Assembly (NCBI RefSeq): GCF_003664585.1
Contig: NZ_RCHI01000015.1
Location: 37,850-101,849, forward strand
DNA from: Paenirhodobacter hankyongi
Lineage (GTDB): Bacteria; Pseudomonadota; Alphaproteobacteria; Rhodobacterales; Rhodobacteraceae
Length of the DNA stretch: 64,000 nucleotides
Reading direction: 5' to 3'
The notes below the pieces were generated by a model. That model had not been told where the DNA came from. It ran no database searches and saw nothing but the letters and a program-made list of their open reading frames with translations. This document shows positions 1-9,352 of the stretch, piece by piece. Positions within the stretch are counted from its first letter, which is position 1. Every line of letters begins with the position of its first letter. Made by a program: the position numbers and the translations under genes.

Positions 1-869
1 TGGTGGTCGCGCTCGCTGCCCTCGCCCTTGGCCTCGGCGACGATCTTCTTCTGGAAGGCGTCGGCGTGCTTTTCCATGTTCATCGAGATGAAGGAGGCGA
101 GCTGCATCAGCCCGGGATAGACCATCCGCCCCGCGCCCTTGTACTTGAAGCCGACGCGCTGGATCACCAGCTGCTCGAGCTGGCCCATGGTGACGCGGCG
201 GCCGAAATCGGTGACCTCGGTGGCGGCGGCGTCGGGGTCGATCGGGCCGCCGATCAGGGTCAGCGTGCGCGGCTGCGCGGCGGGGTCGGCCTCGGCCAGA
301 TAGGCGGTCGCGGCCAGCGTCAGCGGCGCCGGCTGGCACACCGCGATGACGTTGATGTCGGATCCGAGGAAGCGCATGAAATCGACGAGGTAGAGGGTGT
401 AATCCTCGATGTCGAACTTGCCCTCGCTCACCGGAATGTCGCGGGCGTTGTGCCAGTCCGTCACGTAGACTTCACAGTCGGGCAGCAGGCTCGCCACCGT
501 GGAGCGGAGGAGAGTCGCATAATGGCCCGACATCGGGGCAACGAGGAGCACGCGGCGCGCCATCGGCGCGCGGCCCTGCACCTTGAAATGCACGAGCGAC
601 CCGAAGGGCTTGTCGAGCAGGGTCTCGACCTCGACGGTGTGGTCGCGGCCATCGGCGCCGGGGATCGAGCGGATCCCCCAGTCGGGCTTGATCACCATGC
701 GCGCAAAGCTGCGCTCGGTCACCCGGCCCCAGGCCGAGAGCAGTTTGAACATCGGATGCGGCGTCAGACCCCAGACCGGGTAGGAGGCCATGGCGCGCGC
801 CGAAGCACCCATCCACTCGTTCGTGTTCCTGATGGTCTCCATCAGGTCGTAGCTCATCATGCCCTTCAT
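1..869 (-). CDS. phaZ: Intracellular polyhydroxyalkanoate depolymerase, 3' end outside window
   Basis: Cytoplasmic depolymerase that mobilises stored poly(3-hydroxybutyrate) granules. The translated N-terminal 289 residues match the PhaZ1-type intracellular family, beginning MKGMMSYDLMETIRNTNEWM. A lipase-box-like motif carrying the nucleophilic cysteine, IAVCQPAP, has Cys178. The start at 869 is preceded by GAGG about 8 nt upstream; two in-frame ATGs follow within four codons, so the exact start could shift slightly. It is divergent from the PHA synthase gene across about 100 bp, which places breakdown and synthesis next to each other. The C-terminus runs off the left edge of the window. Confidence 0.93.
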   Translation of the reverse strand, partial: MKGMMSYDLMETIRNTNEWMGASARAMASYPVWGLTPHPMFKLLSAWGRVTERSFARMVIKPDWGIRSIPGADGRDHTVEVETLLDKPFGSLVHFKVQGRAPMARRVLLVAPMSGHYATLLRSTVASLLPDCEVYVTDWHNARDIPVSEGKFDIEDYTLYLVDFMRFLGSDINVIAVCQPAPLTLAATAYLAEADPAAQPRTLTLIGGPIDPDAAATEVTDFGRRVTMGQLEQLVIQRVGFKYKGAGRMVYPGLMQLASFISMNMEKHADAFQKKIVAEAKGEGSERDH

Positions 870-973
870 CGTAACGCCCTCGTCCGAGTGAAAAATCCCT
901 CAAAACGCCGCTTTACGCTTCCCCGAAGGCGACGTTATGCTCCCCTTGATTAGATTAGGGAGGATTGATCGTT

Positions 974-2767
974 ATGACAACAAGAGACGAGGTCCCCGTT
1001 GCTGCATCGCAGCAAATGAAGGATAATCTCGCGAAGATCGAAGCCCTGACTCAACGCCTGGTTGATGCCCTGGCGAAGAAGCGCCCGCCGAATCCGGCGA
1101 TCGACGGGCCCGGCCTCGACCTTTACCTGAACACCAGCGCGGCCTTGCTCAAGGAGCTGGCCGAGAATCCCTCGAAGATTCTCGAGGCCCAGGTGAACTA
1201 CTGGGGCCAGGCGATGAAGCATTACGTCGAGGCGACGCATGCGCTCGCGCAGGGCGCGTTCAAGGCGCCGCCCGATCCGGGCCCGAAGGACCGCCGCTTC
1301 ACCAACCCGCTGTGGGACACCCACCCCTATTTCAACTTCGTCAAGCAGCAGTATCTGATCTCGGCGAAGGCGATGGAGGATGCGGTCGAGCGCATCGAGG
1401 GGCTCGATCCGGTCGACCGCCGCCGGCTGACCTATTTCACCAAGCAGATCGTCGACATGATGGCGCCGACGAACTTCCTCGCCACCAATCCCGACGCGCT
1501 GGAAAAGGCGGTGGCGACCGAGGGGGCGAGCCTCGTGCAGGGGCTCGAGAACCTGGTGCGCGACGTCGAGGAGAACAAGGGCGAGCTGATCGTCACGCTC
1601 TCCGACAAGAACGCCTTCGCGGTCGGCAAGAACATCGGCACCGCCGAGGGCTCGGTGGTGTTCCGCAACCGGATGTTCGAGCTGATCCAGTACAAGCCGA
1701 CCACCGAGAAGGTGCACCGCACGCCGCTGATCATCTTCCCGCCGTGGATCAACAAGTTCTACATCCTCGACCTGAAGCCGGCGAATTCGCTCATTCGCTG
1801 GATCGTCGACCAGGGCTTCACCCTGTTCGTGGTCAGCTGGAAGAACCCCGACGCAAGCTATGCCGATGTCGGCATGGACACCTATGTGAGCGAGGGCTAT
1901 CTGACCGCGATCGAGCAGGTGAAGGAGATCACCGGCGAGAAGAAGGTGAACGCGGTCGGCTATTGCATCGCCGGCACCACGCTGAGCCTGACGCTTGCCC
2001 TGCTCGAAAAGCGCAAGGACAAGTCGATCAACTCGGCCACCTTCCTGACCACGCTGACCGACTTCTCGGACCAGGGCGAATTCACCGCCTATCTGCAGGA
2101 CGATTTCGTCGGCGGCATCGAGCATCTGATCAAGCATCAGGGCGTGCTGGCCGCAAGCTTCATGCAGCGCACCTTCTCCTTCCTGCGCGCGAACGACCTG
2201 ATCTATGCGCCGGCGATCCGCTCCTACATGATGGGCGAGGCGCCGCCGGCCTTCGACCTGCTCTACTGGAACGGTGATTCGACGAATCTGCCCGGGCGGA
2301 TGGCGGTCGAGTATCTGCGCGGGCTGTGCCAGGAGGACCGCTTCACCACCAAGGGCTTCCCGCTTCTGGGCGAGACGGTGAAGATCTCCGAGGTCAAGGT
2401 GCCGCTCTGCGCGCTCGCCTGCGAGACCGACCACATCGCGCCCTGGATCGCCTCGTTCAACGGCATGGCGCAGATGGGATCGGCCGACAAGACCTTCATC
2501 CTGTCGGAATCGGGCCATGTCGCCGGGGTGGTGAACCCGCCGACGAAGAAGAAATACGGCCATTACACCTCCGAGGCGCCGATCGAGGACCCGAACGAGT
2601 GGAAGGCGAAGGCGACCTATCACGAGGGCAGCTGGTGGCCGACCTGGGGCGCGTGGCTGGCCGAACGCTCGGGCGCGATGGTCGCGGCACGGGTTCCGGG
2701 CGATGCGAAGCACCCCGAACTGTGCCCGGCTCCCGGCACCTATGTGAGCGAGGTGGTGACTGCCTGA
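974..2767 (+). CDS. phaC: Class I poly(3-hydroxyalkanoate) synthase
   Basis: Polymerises (R)-3-hydroxyacyl-CoA to PHA at the granule surface. The 597-residue product has the usual class I length. The lipase-like box GYCIAG contains the nucleophile Cys331, with the expected Asp486 (CETDHIAPW) and His515 (SGHVAGVVNPP) completing the triad. A TTG exists three codons upstream at 965, but ATG 974 sits 9 nt after a strong GGGAGGA and is preferred. A CTGC-N3-GCAG PhaR-type site lies inside codons 10-13. The downstream order phaC-phaP-phaR, with phaZ divergent, is the usual one in Rhodobacter and Paracoccus. Confidence 0.97.
   Translation: MTTRDEVPVAASQQMKDNLAKIEALTQRLVDALAKKRPPNPAIDGPGLDLYLNTSAALLKELAENPSKILEAQVNYWGQAMKHYVEATHALAQGAFKAPPDPGPKDRRFTNPLWDTHPYFNFVKQQYLISAKAMEDAVERIEGLDPVDRRRLTYFTKQIVDMMAPTNFLATNPDALEKAVATEGASLVQGLENLVRDVEENKGELIVTLSDKNAFAVGKNIGTAEGSVVFRNRMFELIQYKPTTEKVHRTPLIIFPPWINKFYILDLKPANSLIRWIVDQGFTLFVVSWKNPDASYADVGMDTYVSEGYLTAIEQVKEITGEKKVNAVGYCIAGTTLSLTLALLEKRKDKSINSATFLTTLTDFSDQGEFTAYLQDDFVGGIEHLIKHQGVLAASFMQRTFSFLRANDLIYAPAIRSYMMGEAPPAFDLLYWNGDSTNLPGRMAVEYLRGLCQEDRFTTKGFPLLGETVKISEVKVPLCALACETDHIAPWIASFNGMAQMGSADKTFILSESGHVAGVVNPPTKKKYGHYTSEAPIEDPNEWKAKATYHEGSWWPTWGAWLAERSGAMVAARVPGDAKHPELCPAPGTYVSEVVTA
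1002..1012. promoter_or_regulatory. PhaR-type operator inside the 5' end of phaC
   Basis: CTGC-ATC-GCAG is a perfect match to the CTGC-N3-GCAG pattern bound by PhaR in Rhodobacter sphaeroides and Paracoccus. It lies about 30 bp after the phaC start codon. It could be a roadblock or auxiliary site; it may also be chance, because CTGC and GCAG are common in this GC-rich coding DNA. Confidence 0.4.
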
Positions 2768-2793
2768 TCGGGCAGCGCCGGCTCTCCCAAAGG

Positions 2794-2854
2794 TTGAAAA
2801 TTTTCTGCGGCGCAGCATATTTCTCTTGAAATGCTGCGCCGCAGCATTTATAAC
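2794..2854 (+). promoter_or_regulatory. phaP promoter with two PhaR operators
   Basis: Two 11-bp CTGC-N3-GCAG operators are present at 2805-2815 (CTGCGGCGCAG) and 2834-2844 (CTGCGCCGCAG), 29 bp centre to centre. The second lies within the spacer of a good sigma-70-like promoter: TTGAAA at 2826-2831, 17 bp, TATAAC at 2849-2854. A second TTGAAA at 2794-2799 precedes the first operator in the same way. PhaR binding would occlude the promoter, matching the known scheme in which PhaR represses phasin until nascent PHA granules titrate it. Confidence 0.8.
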
Positions 2855-2916
2855 TGTCCGTAAGCGAAGGGGCCCTCGCCCATCCCACACCCGGGCCCGC
2901 AGATCGGAGCAAGAAA

Positions 2917-3372
2917 ATGGCCAAGACCCAGGACTTCACCAAGATCATGCAGGACATGATGTCGTCGATGCCGATCGACGCGACCAAATTCCAGGACACC
3001 TTCAAGGCGCAGGCTGCGCTCGGTGAGAAGATGGCGAAGGTTGCCCTCGACGCCGCCGAGAAGTCGACCGAAGTCACCTCCAAGTGGGCCAAGGATACGC
3101 TCGCCAAGGTCGGCTCGCTCGCCAAGTCGAAGGAAGAGCCCGCGGAATACGCCAAGGCGATGAGCGACTTCGCTTCGGCCTCGGCCGAAATGGCCGCCGA
3201 AAACCTCGCCGCCTTCGCCGAGATCGCGAAGAAGGTGCAGATGGAAACCGTCGAGCTGATGCTGGCTGCCGGCAAGGACTTCTCGGAAGATGCGACCGCC
3301 GCGGTGAAGAAAGCCACCGAGGAAGTGACCGCCGCCGCGAAGAAGGCCACCACGGCCGCGGCCACGAAGTAA
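2917..3372 (+). CDS. phaP: Phasin, PHA granule-coating protein
   Basis: Small amphipathic protein that coats PHA granules and controls their size and number. The 151 residues are Ala/Lys/Glu-rich and almost entirely helical, with an N-terminal FTKIMQDM segment typical of Rhodobacteraceae phasins and a C-terminal Lys/Ala-rich tail (TAAAKKATTAAATK). There are no cysteines. The start has GGAG 7 nt upstream. The gene lies 149 bp after phaC behind its own operator-bearing promoter and is followed by a strong terminator, so it is probably transcribed alone at high level when PHA accumulates. Confidence 0.95.
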   Translation: MAKTQDFTKIMQDMMSSMPIDATKFQDTFKAQAALGEKMAKVALDAAEKSTEVTSKWAKDTLAKVGSLAKSKEEPAEYAKAMSDFASASAEMAAENLAAFAEIAKKVQMETVELMLAAGKDFSEDATAAVKKATEEVTAAAKKATTAAATK

Positions 3373-3420
3373 GAGAACCTCCCGCGCCCGGCTTCCTCCT
3401 CCCAGCCGGGACCGGACCTA

Positions 3421-3450
3421 AAGGGCAGGCCTTGGCCTGCCCTTTTCTTT
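3421..3450 (+). terminator. Rho-independent terminator after phaP
   Basis: An 11-bp perfect stem, AAGGGCAGGCC / GGCCTGCCCTT, with a 2-nt loop is followed by TTCTTTT. It isolates the abundant phasin transcript from phaR. Confidence 0.9.
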
Positions 3451-3452
3451 TG

Positions 3453-3493
3453 TTGCTTTTGCCCGGGCACCGAATAATCTTGCTGCAATGCAG
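3453..3493 (+). promoter_or_regulatory. phaR promoter with PhaR operator at the start region
   Basis: TTGCTT (3453-3458), 16 bp, TAATCT (3475-3480) is a plausible promoter. Directly after it lies CTGC-AAT-GCAG at 3483-3493, a perfect PhaR motif covering the expected transcription start. This predicts autorepression of phaR, as known in R. sphaeroides and Paracoccus denitrificans. Confidence 0.7.
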
Positions 3494-3514
3494 GAAGACG
3501 CCCGGGAGGACACG

Positions 3515-4078
3515 ATGGCCGAAGATGCAAAGCCCTTGCTGATCAAGCGCTATGCCAGCCGCAGGCTCTACAACACCGAGACCAGCGACTATGTCACGCT
3601 CGAGGACATCGCGAGCTTCATCCGCGAGGGGCGCGAGGTGCAGATCGTCGATCTGAAGACCGGCGACGACCTGACCCGGCAATACCTGCTGCAGATCATC
3701 GCCGAGCACGAGAGCCGCGGCGAGAACGTGCTGCCGGTCGATGTGCTGACCGATCTCGTGCGCAGCTATACCACTTCGGCGCAGTCGGTGGTGCCGCAAT
3801 TCCTCGCCGCCTCCTTCGAGATGCTGCGCGAGGGGCAGTCGAAGATGATGGAGAACTTCTCGTCCTTCCCGAATCCGATGGCCTCGATGCCCGGTTTCGA
3901 GGCGCTGCAGCGTCAGCAGCAGGCGTTCCTGAAGTCGATGATGGCGGGCTGGAGCACCGCCGGTTCGACGGGGCCTGACGACGAGACCGCAGCAAGCGAC
4001 GCCGCGAAGGACCGCGAGGAACTCAGCACGATCAAGAAACAGCTCGCGGACCTGCAATCGAAGCTGTCGAAACTCTGA
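3515..4078 (+). CDS. phaR: PHA synthesis repressor PhaR
   Basis: DNA-binding repressor of phasin expression that also binds PHA itself. The 187-residue product has the conserved N-terminal PHB/PHA accumulation regulator DNA-binding domain (IKRYASRRLYNTETSDYVTL, roughly residues 10-30) followed by the accumulation-regulatory domain and a coiled-coil C-terminus (ELSTIKKQLADLQSKLSKL). The ATG at 3515 follows GGGAGGA by 4 nt; an in-frame ATG at 3488 overlaps the operator and is less likely. Four matching operators occur in phaC, before phaP and before phaR itself, in line with the protein's known role. Confidence 0.95.
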   Translation: MAEDAKPLLIKRYASRRLYNTETSDYVTLEDIASFIREGREVQIVDLKTGDDLTRQYLLQIIAEHESRGENVLPVDVLTDLVRSYTTSAQSVVPQFLAASFEMLREGQSKMMENFSSFPNPMASMPGFEALQRQQQAFLKSMMAGWSTAGSTGPDDETAASDAAKDREELSTIKKQLADLQSKLSKL

Positions 4079-4088
4079 TCCCGACCGG

Positions 4089-4256
4089 GAGGGGGCGCTG
4101 CCCCAATGCCAAAGGGGGCCTCGCGGCCCCCTTCGTCATTCCCCCGGAGACTTTGTGCCAGGAAAAGGCCTCGCCGCGAAAAGCCCTCCGGTTTTCTCCT
4201 TGCCGGAAATACCTCGGGGGTGAGGCCCGGCAGGGCCGAGGGGGCAGCGCCCCCTC
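4089..4256. repeat. Intergenic repeat pair between phaR and aminotransferase
   Basis: Two facing half-elements of the window-wide repeat family. The minus-polarity half (4191-4256) has the CCTTGCCGGAAATACC arm and the perfect palindrome AGGGGGC-AGC-GCCCCCT at 4239-4255, only 15 nt past the stop of the minus-strand aminotransferase. The plus-polarity half after phaR is degenerate: GGGGGCGCTGCCCC at 4091-4104 and a CCCCCGGAGACTTTGTGCC arm at 4141. Between them a 9-bp GC-rich hairpin (4112-4133, AAGGGGGCC / GGCCCCCTT) may terminate phaR. Confidence 0.8.
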
Positions 4257-4270
4257 TGACCCGGTCGACG

Positions 4271-5629
4271 TCAGGCGACTTCGGCGAAGACCTTCCTCAA
4301 CGCCTTGTCGAGTTTGTCGAACATCTCGTCCATCTGCGCCTCGGTCAGGATGAACGGCGGGCAGAGCACGATCGACTGACCGAGCGGGCGGCAGATCAGC
4401 CCCATGTCGGTGCAGGTGTTGGCGATCCGCTCCGACACGCTCAGCTTGCCGTCGAACAGGGTCTTGGTGGCGCGGTCGGCCACCGCCTCGAGCGCCCACA
4501 TGTAGCCCACGCCGCGCAGCTCGCCGATGTTCGGGTTCTGCGCGATCTGCGCGAGCCCCGCCTCCATCCGGCCCGACAGCCGCTTGACGTTGTCGGCCAG
4601 CCCCTCGTTCATGATCACGTCGATCGCCTTCAGCGCGATCGCGCAGCCGACCGGATGGCCCGAGGCGGTGAAGCCGTGCGGAAACTCCTCGATCGCCTCC
4701 GATGCCGCCTGCACCCGGTTCGCGAGGTCCGGCCCGAGAATAACCGCGCCCATCGGGAAATAGCCCGCGGTCAGGTTCTTCGAGGAGATGATCGCGTCGG
4801 GCATGAAGTCATAGGTCTCGCTGCCCCAGGTCGCGCCGGTGCGCCCGAAGCCGCAGATCACCTCGTCGGCAATCAGCGGGATGCCGTATTTCTTCAGGAT
4901 CGGCGCCACTGCCTGGAAATAGCCCTTCGAGGGCGGAATCACCCCGCCCGCGCCCATCACCGGCTCGGCGAAGAAGCCGGCGATGGTGTCGGCGCCTTCG
5001 GTGATGATCGTCGCCTCGAGCTCGGCCGCAAGGCGTGCGGTGAACTGCTCCTCGGTCTCGCCCGGGCGGCCGAAACGCCAGTAATGCGGGCAGCCCAGAT
5101 GCAAAAAGCCCGGCAGCGGCAGGCCGAAGACCGAATTGTAGGGCTTGCCGGTCATCGAGGCCGAGACCGCGGTGACGCCGTGATAGGAGTTGATCCGGGT
5201 CAGGATCTTGCGTTTCTGCGGCTTGCCCTCGGCGCCATGCAGGAACCACAGGATCTTGACCATGGTGTCATTCGCCTCGGAACCCGAGTTGGTGTAGAAT
5301 ACCTTGCCGCTTGCGAAGGGCGAGACCTCGACGAGCTTCTCGCTCAGCATCACGGTCTGGTCCGACATCCGGCCGAAGAAGGCGTGATAGCCCGGAAAGC
5401 GCGCATACTGGTCCTGCGCCGCCTTGATCAGCCCGGGGTGGTCAAAGCCCGCGACCATGTTCCACAGCCCCGAATTGGCATCGAGATACTGCCGCCCATG
5501 GGTGTCGTAGATGTAGGGGCCCTTGCCGTGCGTCACCACGACCGTGCCGCGCTCGTGCACCGAGGGCAGGTCGGTAAAGCCGTAGAGCGAGAATTCGTCG
5601 GCCTTCGACTCCCAGCTGTTGTCACGCAT
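4271..5629 (-). CDS. Class III (omega) aminotransferase, PLP-dependent
   Basis: PLP enzyme moving an amino group from an omega-amino compound to pyruvate or a similar acceptor; the substrate cannot be read from sequence. The 452 residues span the full class III fold: YTNSGSEANDTMVKIL for cofactor phosphate binding, IADEVICGFGRTG with the PLP-ring Asp, and ISSKNLTAGYFPMG with the Schiff-base Lys. ATG 5629 has AAGGAGA about 6 nt upstream; a 9-residue longer reading is unlikely. It is divergent from a LysR regulator that probably controls it. Beta-alanine, taurine or aromatic-amine pyruvate transaminase are all possible. Confidence 0.88.
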   Translation of the reverse strand: MRDNSWESKADEFSLYGFTDLPSVHERGTVVVTHGKGPYIYDTHGRQYLDANSGLWNMVAGFDHPGLIKAAQDQYARFPGYHAFFGRMSDQTVMLSEKLVEVSPFASGKVFYTNSGSEANDTMVKILWFLHGAEGKPQKRKILTRINSYHGVTAVSASMTGKPYNSVFGLPLPGFLHLGCPHYWRFGRPGETEEQFTARLAAELEATIITEGADTIAGFFAEPVMGAGGVIPPSKGYFQAVAPILKKYGIPLIADEVICGFGRTGATWGSETYDFMPDAIISSKNLTAGYFPMGAVILGPDLANRVQAASEAIEEFPHGFTASGHPVGCAIALKAIDVIMNEGLADNVKRLSGRMEAGLAQIAQNPNIGELRGVGYMWALEAVADRATKTLFDGKLSVSERIANTCTDMGLICRPLGQSIVLCPPFILTEAQMDEMFDKLDKALRKVFAEVA

Positions 5630-5709
5630 GTTGCTCTCCTTTCGCGATCCGGCCACAGGCTATCCGCGCCGCGGCCGGCGTCAATGGGGCGCGCCGCCGC
5701 TCCCCCGGG

Positions 5710-5771
5710 GCAGAATGCACGCAGGACGTGCATCGCGGCTTGCCAAAGCGATCAGGGCCCGCGCATTCTGC
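5710..5771. promoter_or_regulatory. Dyads in the aminotransferase/LysR divergent region
   Basis: ATGCACG (5715-5721) and CGTGCAT (5727-5733) form a perfect 7-bp inverted repeat with a 5-bp spacer, in the spacing range of LysR T-N11-A boxes. A second pair, GCAGAATGC (5710-5718) and GCATTCTGC (5763-5771), brackets the region. Likely binding sites for the adjacent LysR protein, by analogy with other divergent LysR-target pairs. Confidence 0.5.
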
Positions 5772-5794
5772 GCGCGACGTGCAGGAGGCGGCGA

Positions 5795-6733
5795 ATGGCA
5801 GGGCAGCGGGAGCGGATCAGCCTCTGGGCGGTGGAGGTGCTGGTGGCTCTGGCCGAGGAAGGGGCGATCACCGCCGCCGCGCGCCGGCTTGCGGTCTCGG
5901 CCTCGACCGTCAGCCAGCAGATCGCCGCGCTCGAGGCGGCGCTTGGCGCCGAGCTCGTCGACCGCAGCGCACGCCCCTTCGCCCTGACCCAGGCCGGCCG
6001 CGCCTTCCTGCCCCATGCCGAGGCGATGCTTGACGAGCTCGCCCGTGGGCGCGCCGGGGTGGGGTTGGCCGACCCGTCCGGGCTGCGCAGCTTTCGCCTC
6101 GGCATGATCGAGGATTTCGAGGCCGAGGTGACGCCGCTTTTGCTGGCCGGCATGGGGGCCGAGCTCACCTCCTGCCGCTTCCTGCTCGAGACCGGACCGA
6201 GCCACCGGCTGGCGGCGCAGCTCGAGGCGCGCGCGCTCGACATGACCGTTGCGGCCGAGATCGATGGCAGCCGCGAGGGGCTGACGGTGCTGCCGCTCCT
6301 GACCGAACCCTTCGTCGCGGTCTGGCCCGAGGGGCATGTGGGCGCGACATTGCCTTTCCTGCACTACAGCCCGCGCACGCTGATGGGCCGCCAGATCGCC
6401 GCCCATCTTGCGCGCGAGGACGCGGCCCCGACGCATCGCTTCGAAATCGACAGCTACCCCGCCATCCTCGCGATGGTGGCGGCGGGGCAGGGCTGGTCGA
6501 TCCTGACCCCCTCGGGCGTGCACCACGGCGCACGGGCGGGAGTGACGCTTGCGCCGCTGCCGGTCGCCCCGCTCGCACGCAAGATCGTGCTGAGCGCACG
6601 GGCCGGCACGATGGCGGACCTGCCGGCGCGGGTGGCGGGCCGGCTGCGCGGCTTGCTCGCCGCCCGCATTGTTGCCCCGGCACTGGCCGAGGCGCCCTGG
6701 CTTGAGGGCGCGCTGCGGGTCGAGGGGCTCTGA
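5795..6733 (+). CDS. LysR-family transcriptional regulator
   Basis: One-component regulator of 312 residues. The N-terminal winged helix-turn-helix is clear (LVALAEEGAITAAARRLAVS followed by ASTVSQQIAALEAALG, about residues 12-50), then a linker helix and a type-2 periplasmic-binding-like effector domain. ATG 5795 follows AGGAGG by 6 nt. It is transcribed away from the class III aminotransferase with dyad symmetry between them, so that gene is the most likely target. The effector is unknown. Confidence 0.92.
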   Translation: MAGQRERISLWAVEVLVALAEEGAITAAARRLAVSASTVSQQIAALEAALGAELVDRSARPFALTQAGRAFLPHAEAMLDELARGRAGVGLADPSGLRSFRLGMIEDFEAEVTPLLLAGMGAELTSCRFLLETGPSHRLAAQLEARALDMTVAAEIDGSREGLTVLPLLTEPFVAVWPEGHVGATLPFLHYSPRTLMGRQIAAHLAREDAAPTHRFEIDSYPAILAMVAAGQGWSILTPSGVHHGARAGVTLAPLPVAPLARKIVLSARAGTMADLPARVAGRLRGLLAARIVAPALAEAPWLEGALRVEGL

Positions 6734-6761
6734 ACACGGAGGCCGTGCAGGGGAAACCGGA

Positions 6762-6932
6762 GCAGGGGGGTGTGCGCCCATGGCGCTCACCTGCGGGATA
6801 CTGGGAGCAAATGGACGCGGAATGGAGCGGGAGATCCGGCAGGAACCCGCGCGGGCGGCGCTGTTTTCTCCTTGCCAGAAATACCTCGGGGGTGAATTTT
6901 GCCGAATGGCAAAAGAGGGGGCAGCGCCCCCT
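6762..6932. repeat. Intergenic repeat pair between LysR gene and pyrG
   Basis: The minus-polarity half (6863-6932) is well preserved: CCTTGCCAGAAATACC arm, CGGGGGTGAA, and the perfect palindrome at 6916-6932, 47 nt past the pyrG stop. The plus-polarity half after the LysR gene (about 6762-6820) is degenerate, with GCAGGGGGG, CTCACCTGCGGGATACTGG and GGAGCAAATGG still recognisable as the second arm subtype. Confidence 0.75.
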
Positions 6933-6979
6933 CCTTCGGGCGCCCCGTCAGGGGCGCAACCTGTGCTGTCTTGTGCCGC

Positions 6980-8623
<1,644 letters not shown>

Positions 8624-8625
8624 GG

Positions 8626-8721
8626 AAGCCCCCGTGATCAGCCAAAACCTGTTTCATATCCCGAAGCGATGCTCCGGGATCACGGGGCTTAATATCTACA
8701 CGATTCGCGGCCTGCCCGCAA
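8626..8721 (-). promoter_or_regulatory. pyrG promoter and structured 5' leader
   Basis: On the minus strand TTGCGG (8716-8721), 17 bp, TAGATA (8693-8698) forms a good promoter. The transcript would begin near AAGCCCCGUGAUC (8690-8678), which pairs with GAUCACGGGGGCUU (8639-8626) in a 13-bp stem with one bulged G. The 3' arm ends 2 nt before the ATG, so the G-rich ribosome-binding segment lies in the stem. An inner hairpin, ATCCCG (8680-8675) / CGGGAT (8663-8658), shares 3 nt with the outer stem. Suggests structure-controlled translation of pyrG. Confidence 0.6.
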
Positions 8722-8796
8722 CCGGACCGCAAGACATTGGGTAAACTGTGACGCTTTGCCCCAAGACTGGTGTCAGGGGCGAAGGCCGCGGCCCGC

Positions 8797-9153
8797 TCAG
8801 TTGGCGGGCGGCGGCGTCACCGGCGCGTCGGTCGCGGCCGGAGGCAGCTCGATCGGCGGCGCGGCCGGGGTGGCGGGCGCGGTGGTCGCGGGCGCCGGGG
8901 TGGTGAGCTGGTCGACGACCGAGGCGTCCGAGGCCGCACGTGCGGCCAGGATGGTCAGCGTGACCGAGGTGATGATGAAGCCCGCCGCGAAGATCCAGGT
9001 CAGCCGGGTCAGCGCGTTCGCCGCCTGCCGGCCGGTCATCACGCCGCCGGTGCTCCCCATGCCGAGCCCGCCGCCTTCGGAGCGCTGCAGAAGCACGACG
9101 CCGATCAGGAGCAGCGCAAGGATCAGGTGGATGGAGAGGACGACGTTTTCCAT
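8797..9153 (-). CDS. secG: Preprotein translocase subunit SecG
   Basis: Small inner-membrane subunit of the SecYEG translocon. The 118-residue product has two membrane segments (ENVVLSIHLILALLLIGVVL and LTWIFAAGFIITSVTLTILA) separated by the hallmark cytoplasmic loop LLQRSEGGGLGMG. The Ala/Pro/Thr-rich C-terminal tail is typical of alphaproteobacterial SecG. ATG 9153 is chosen over an upstream TTG at 9177; neither has a strong ribosome-binding site. It is divergent from purA and upstream of pyrG. Confidence 0.95.
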   Translation of the reverse strand: MENVVLSIHLILALLLIGVVLLQRSEGGGLGMGSTGGVMTGRQAANALTRLTWIFAAGFIITSVTLTILAARAASDASVVDQLTTPAPATTAPATPAAPPIELPPAATDAPVTPPPAN

Positions 9154-9187
9154 GAGGGGTGCGGGGCCTTCTTTCAACCGACGCGCC

Positions 9188-9216
9188 TATCTAGGCGTAT
9201 GAGGGCCGCCGCGCAA
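9188..9216 (-). promoter_or_regulatory. secG promoter
   Basis: On the minus strand TTGCGC (9211-9216), 17 bp, TAGATA (9188-9193). This is nearly identical in hexamers and spacing to the pyrG promoter. The -10 lies in a small dyad, CGCCTA-TC-TAGGCG. Confidence 0.6.
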
Positions 9217-9352
9217 GCCGTTTCCCGGCGAAACCGCGACCGTCCGTCGCTGCCGTGCCGCAAACTTGACCGGACAGCCCGAAAAACGGTTTCCCCCCGG
9301 GGCCACGCCCGCTATATGTCACGCGGTTTTCACAACCCTGCAGGAGTGGGAT

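Noticed and set aside
965..973. TTG start for phaC three codons upstream
   Set aside because: It lies directly after the GGGAGGA sequence with no spacing; ATG 974 has ideal spacing.
950..2890. A 646-codon minus-strand frame across phaC
   Set aside because: Shadow of PHA synthase, which has its full catalytic triad.
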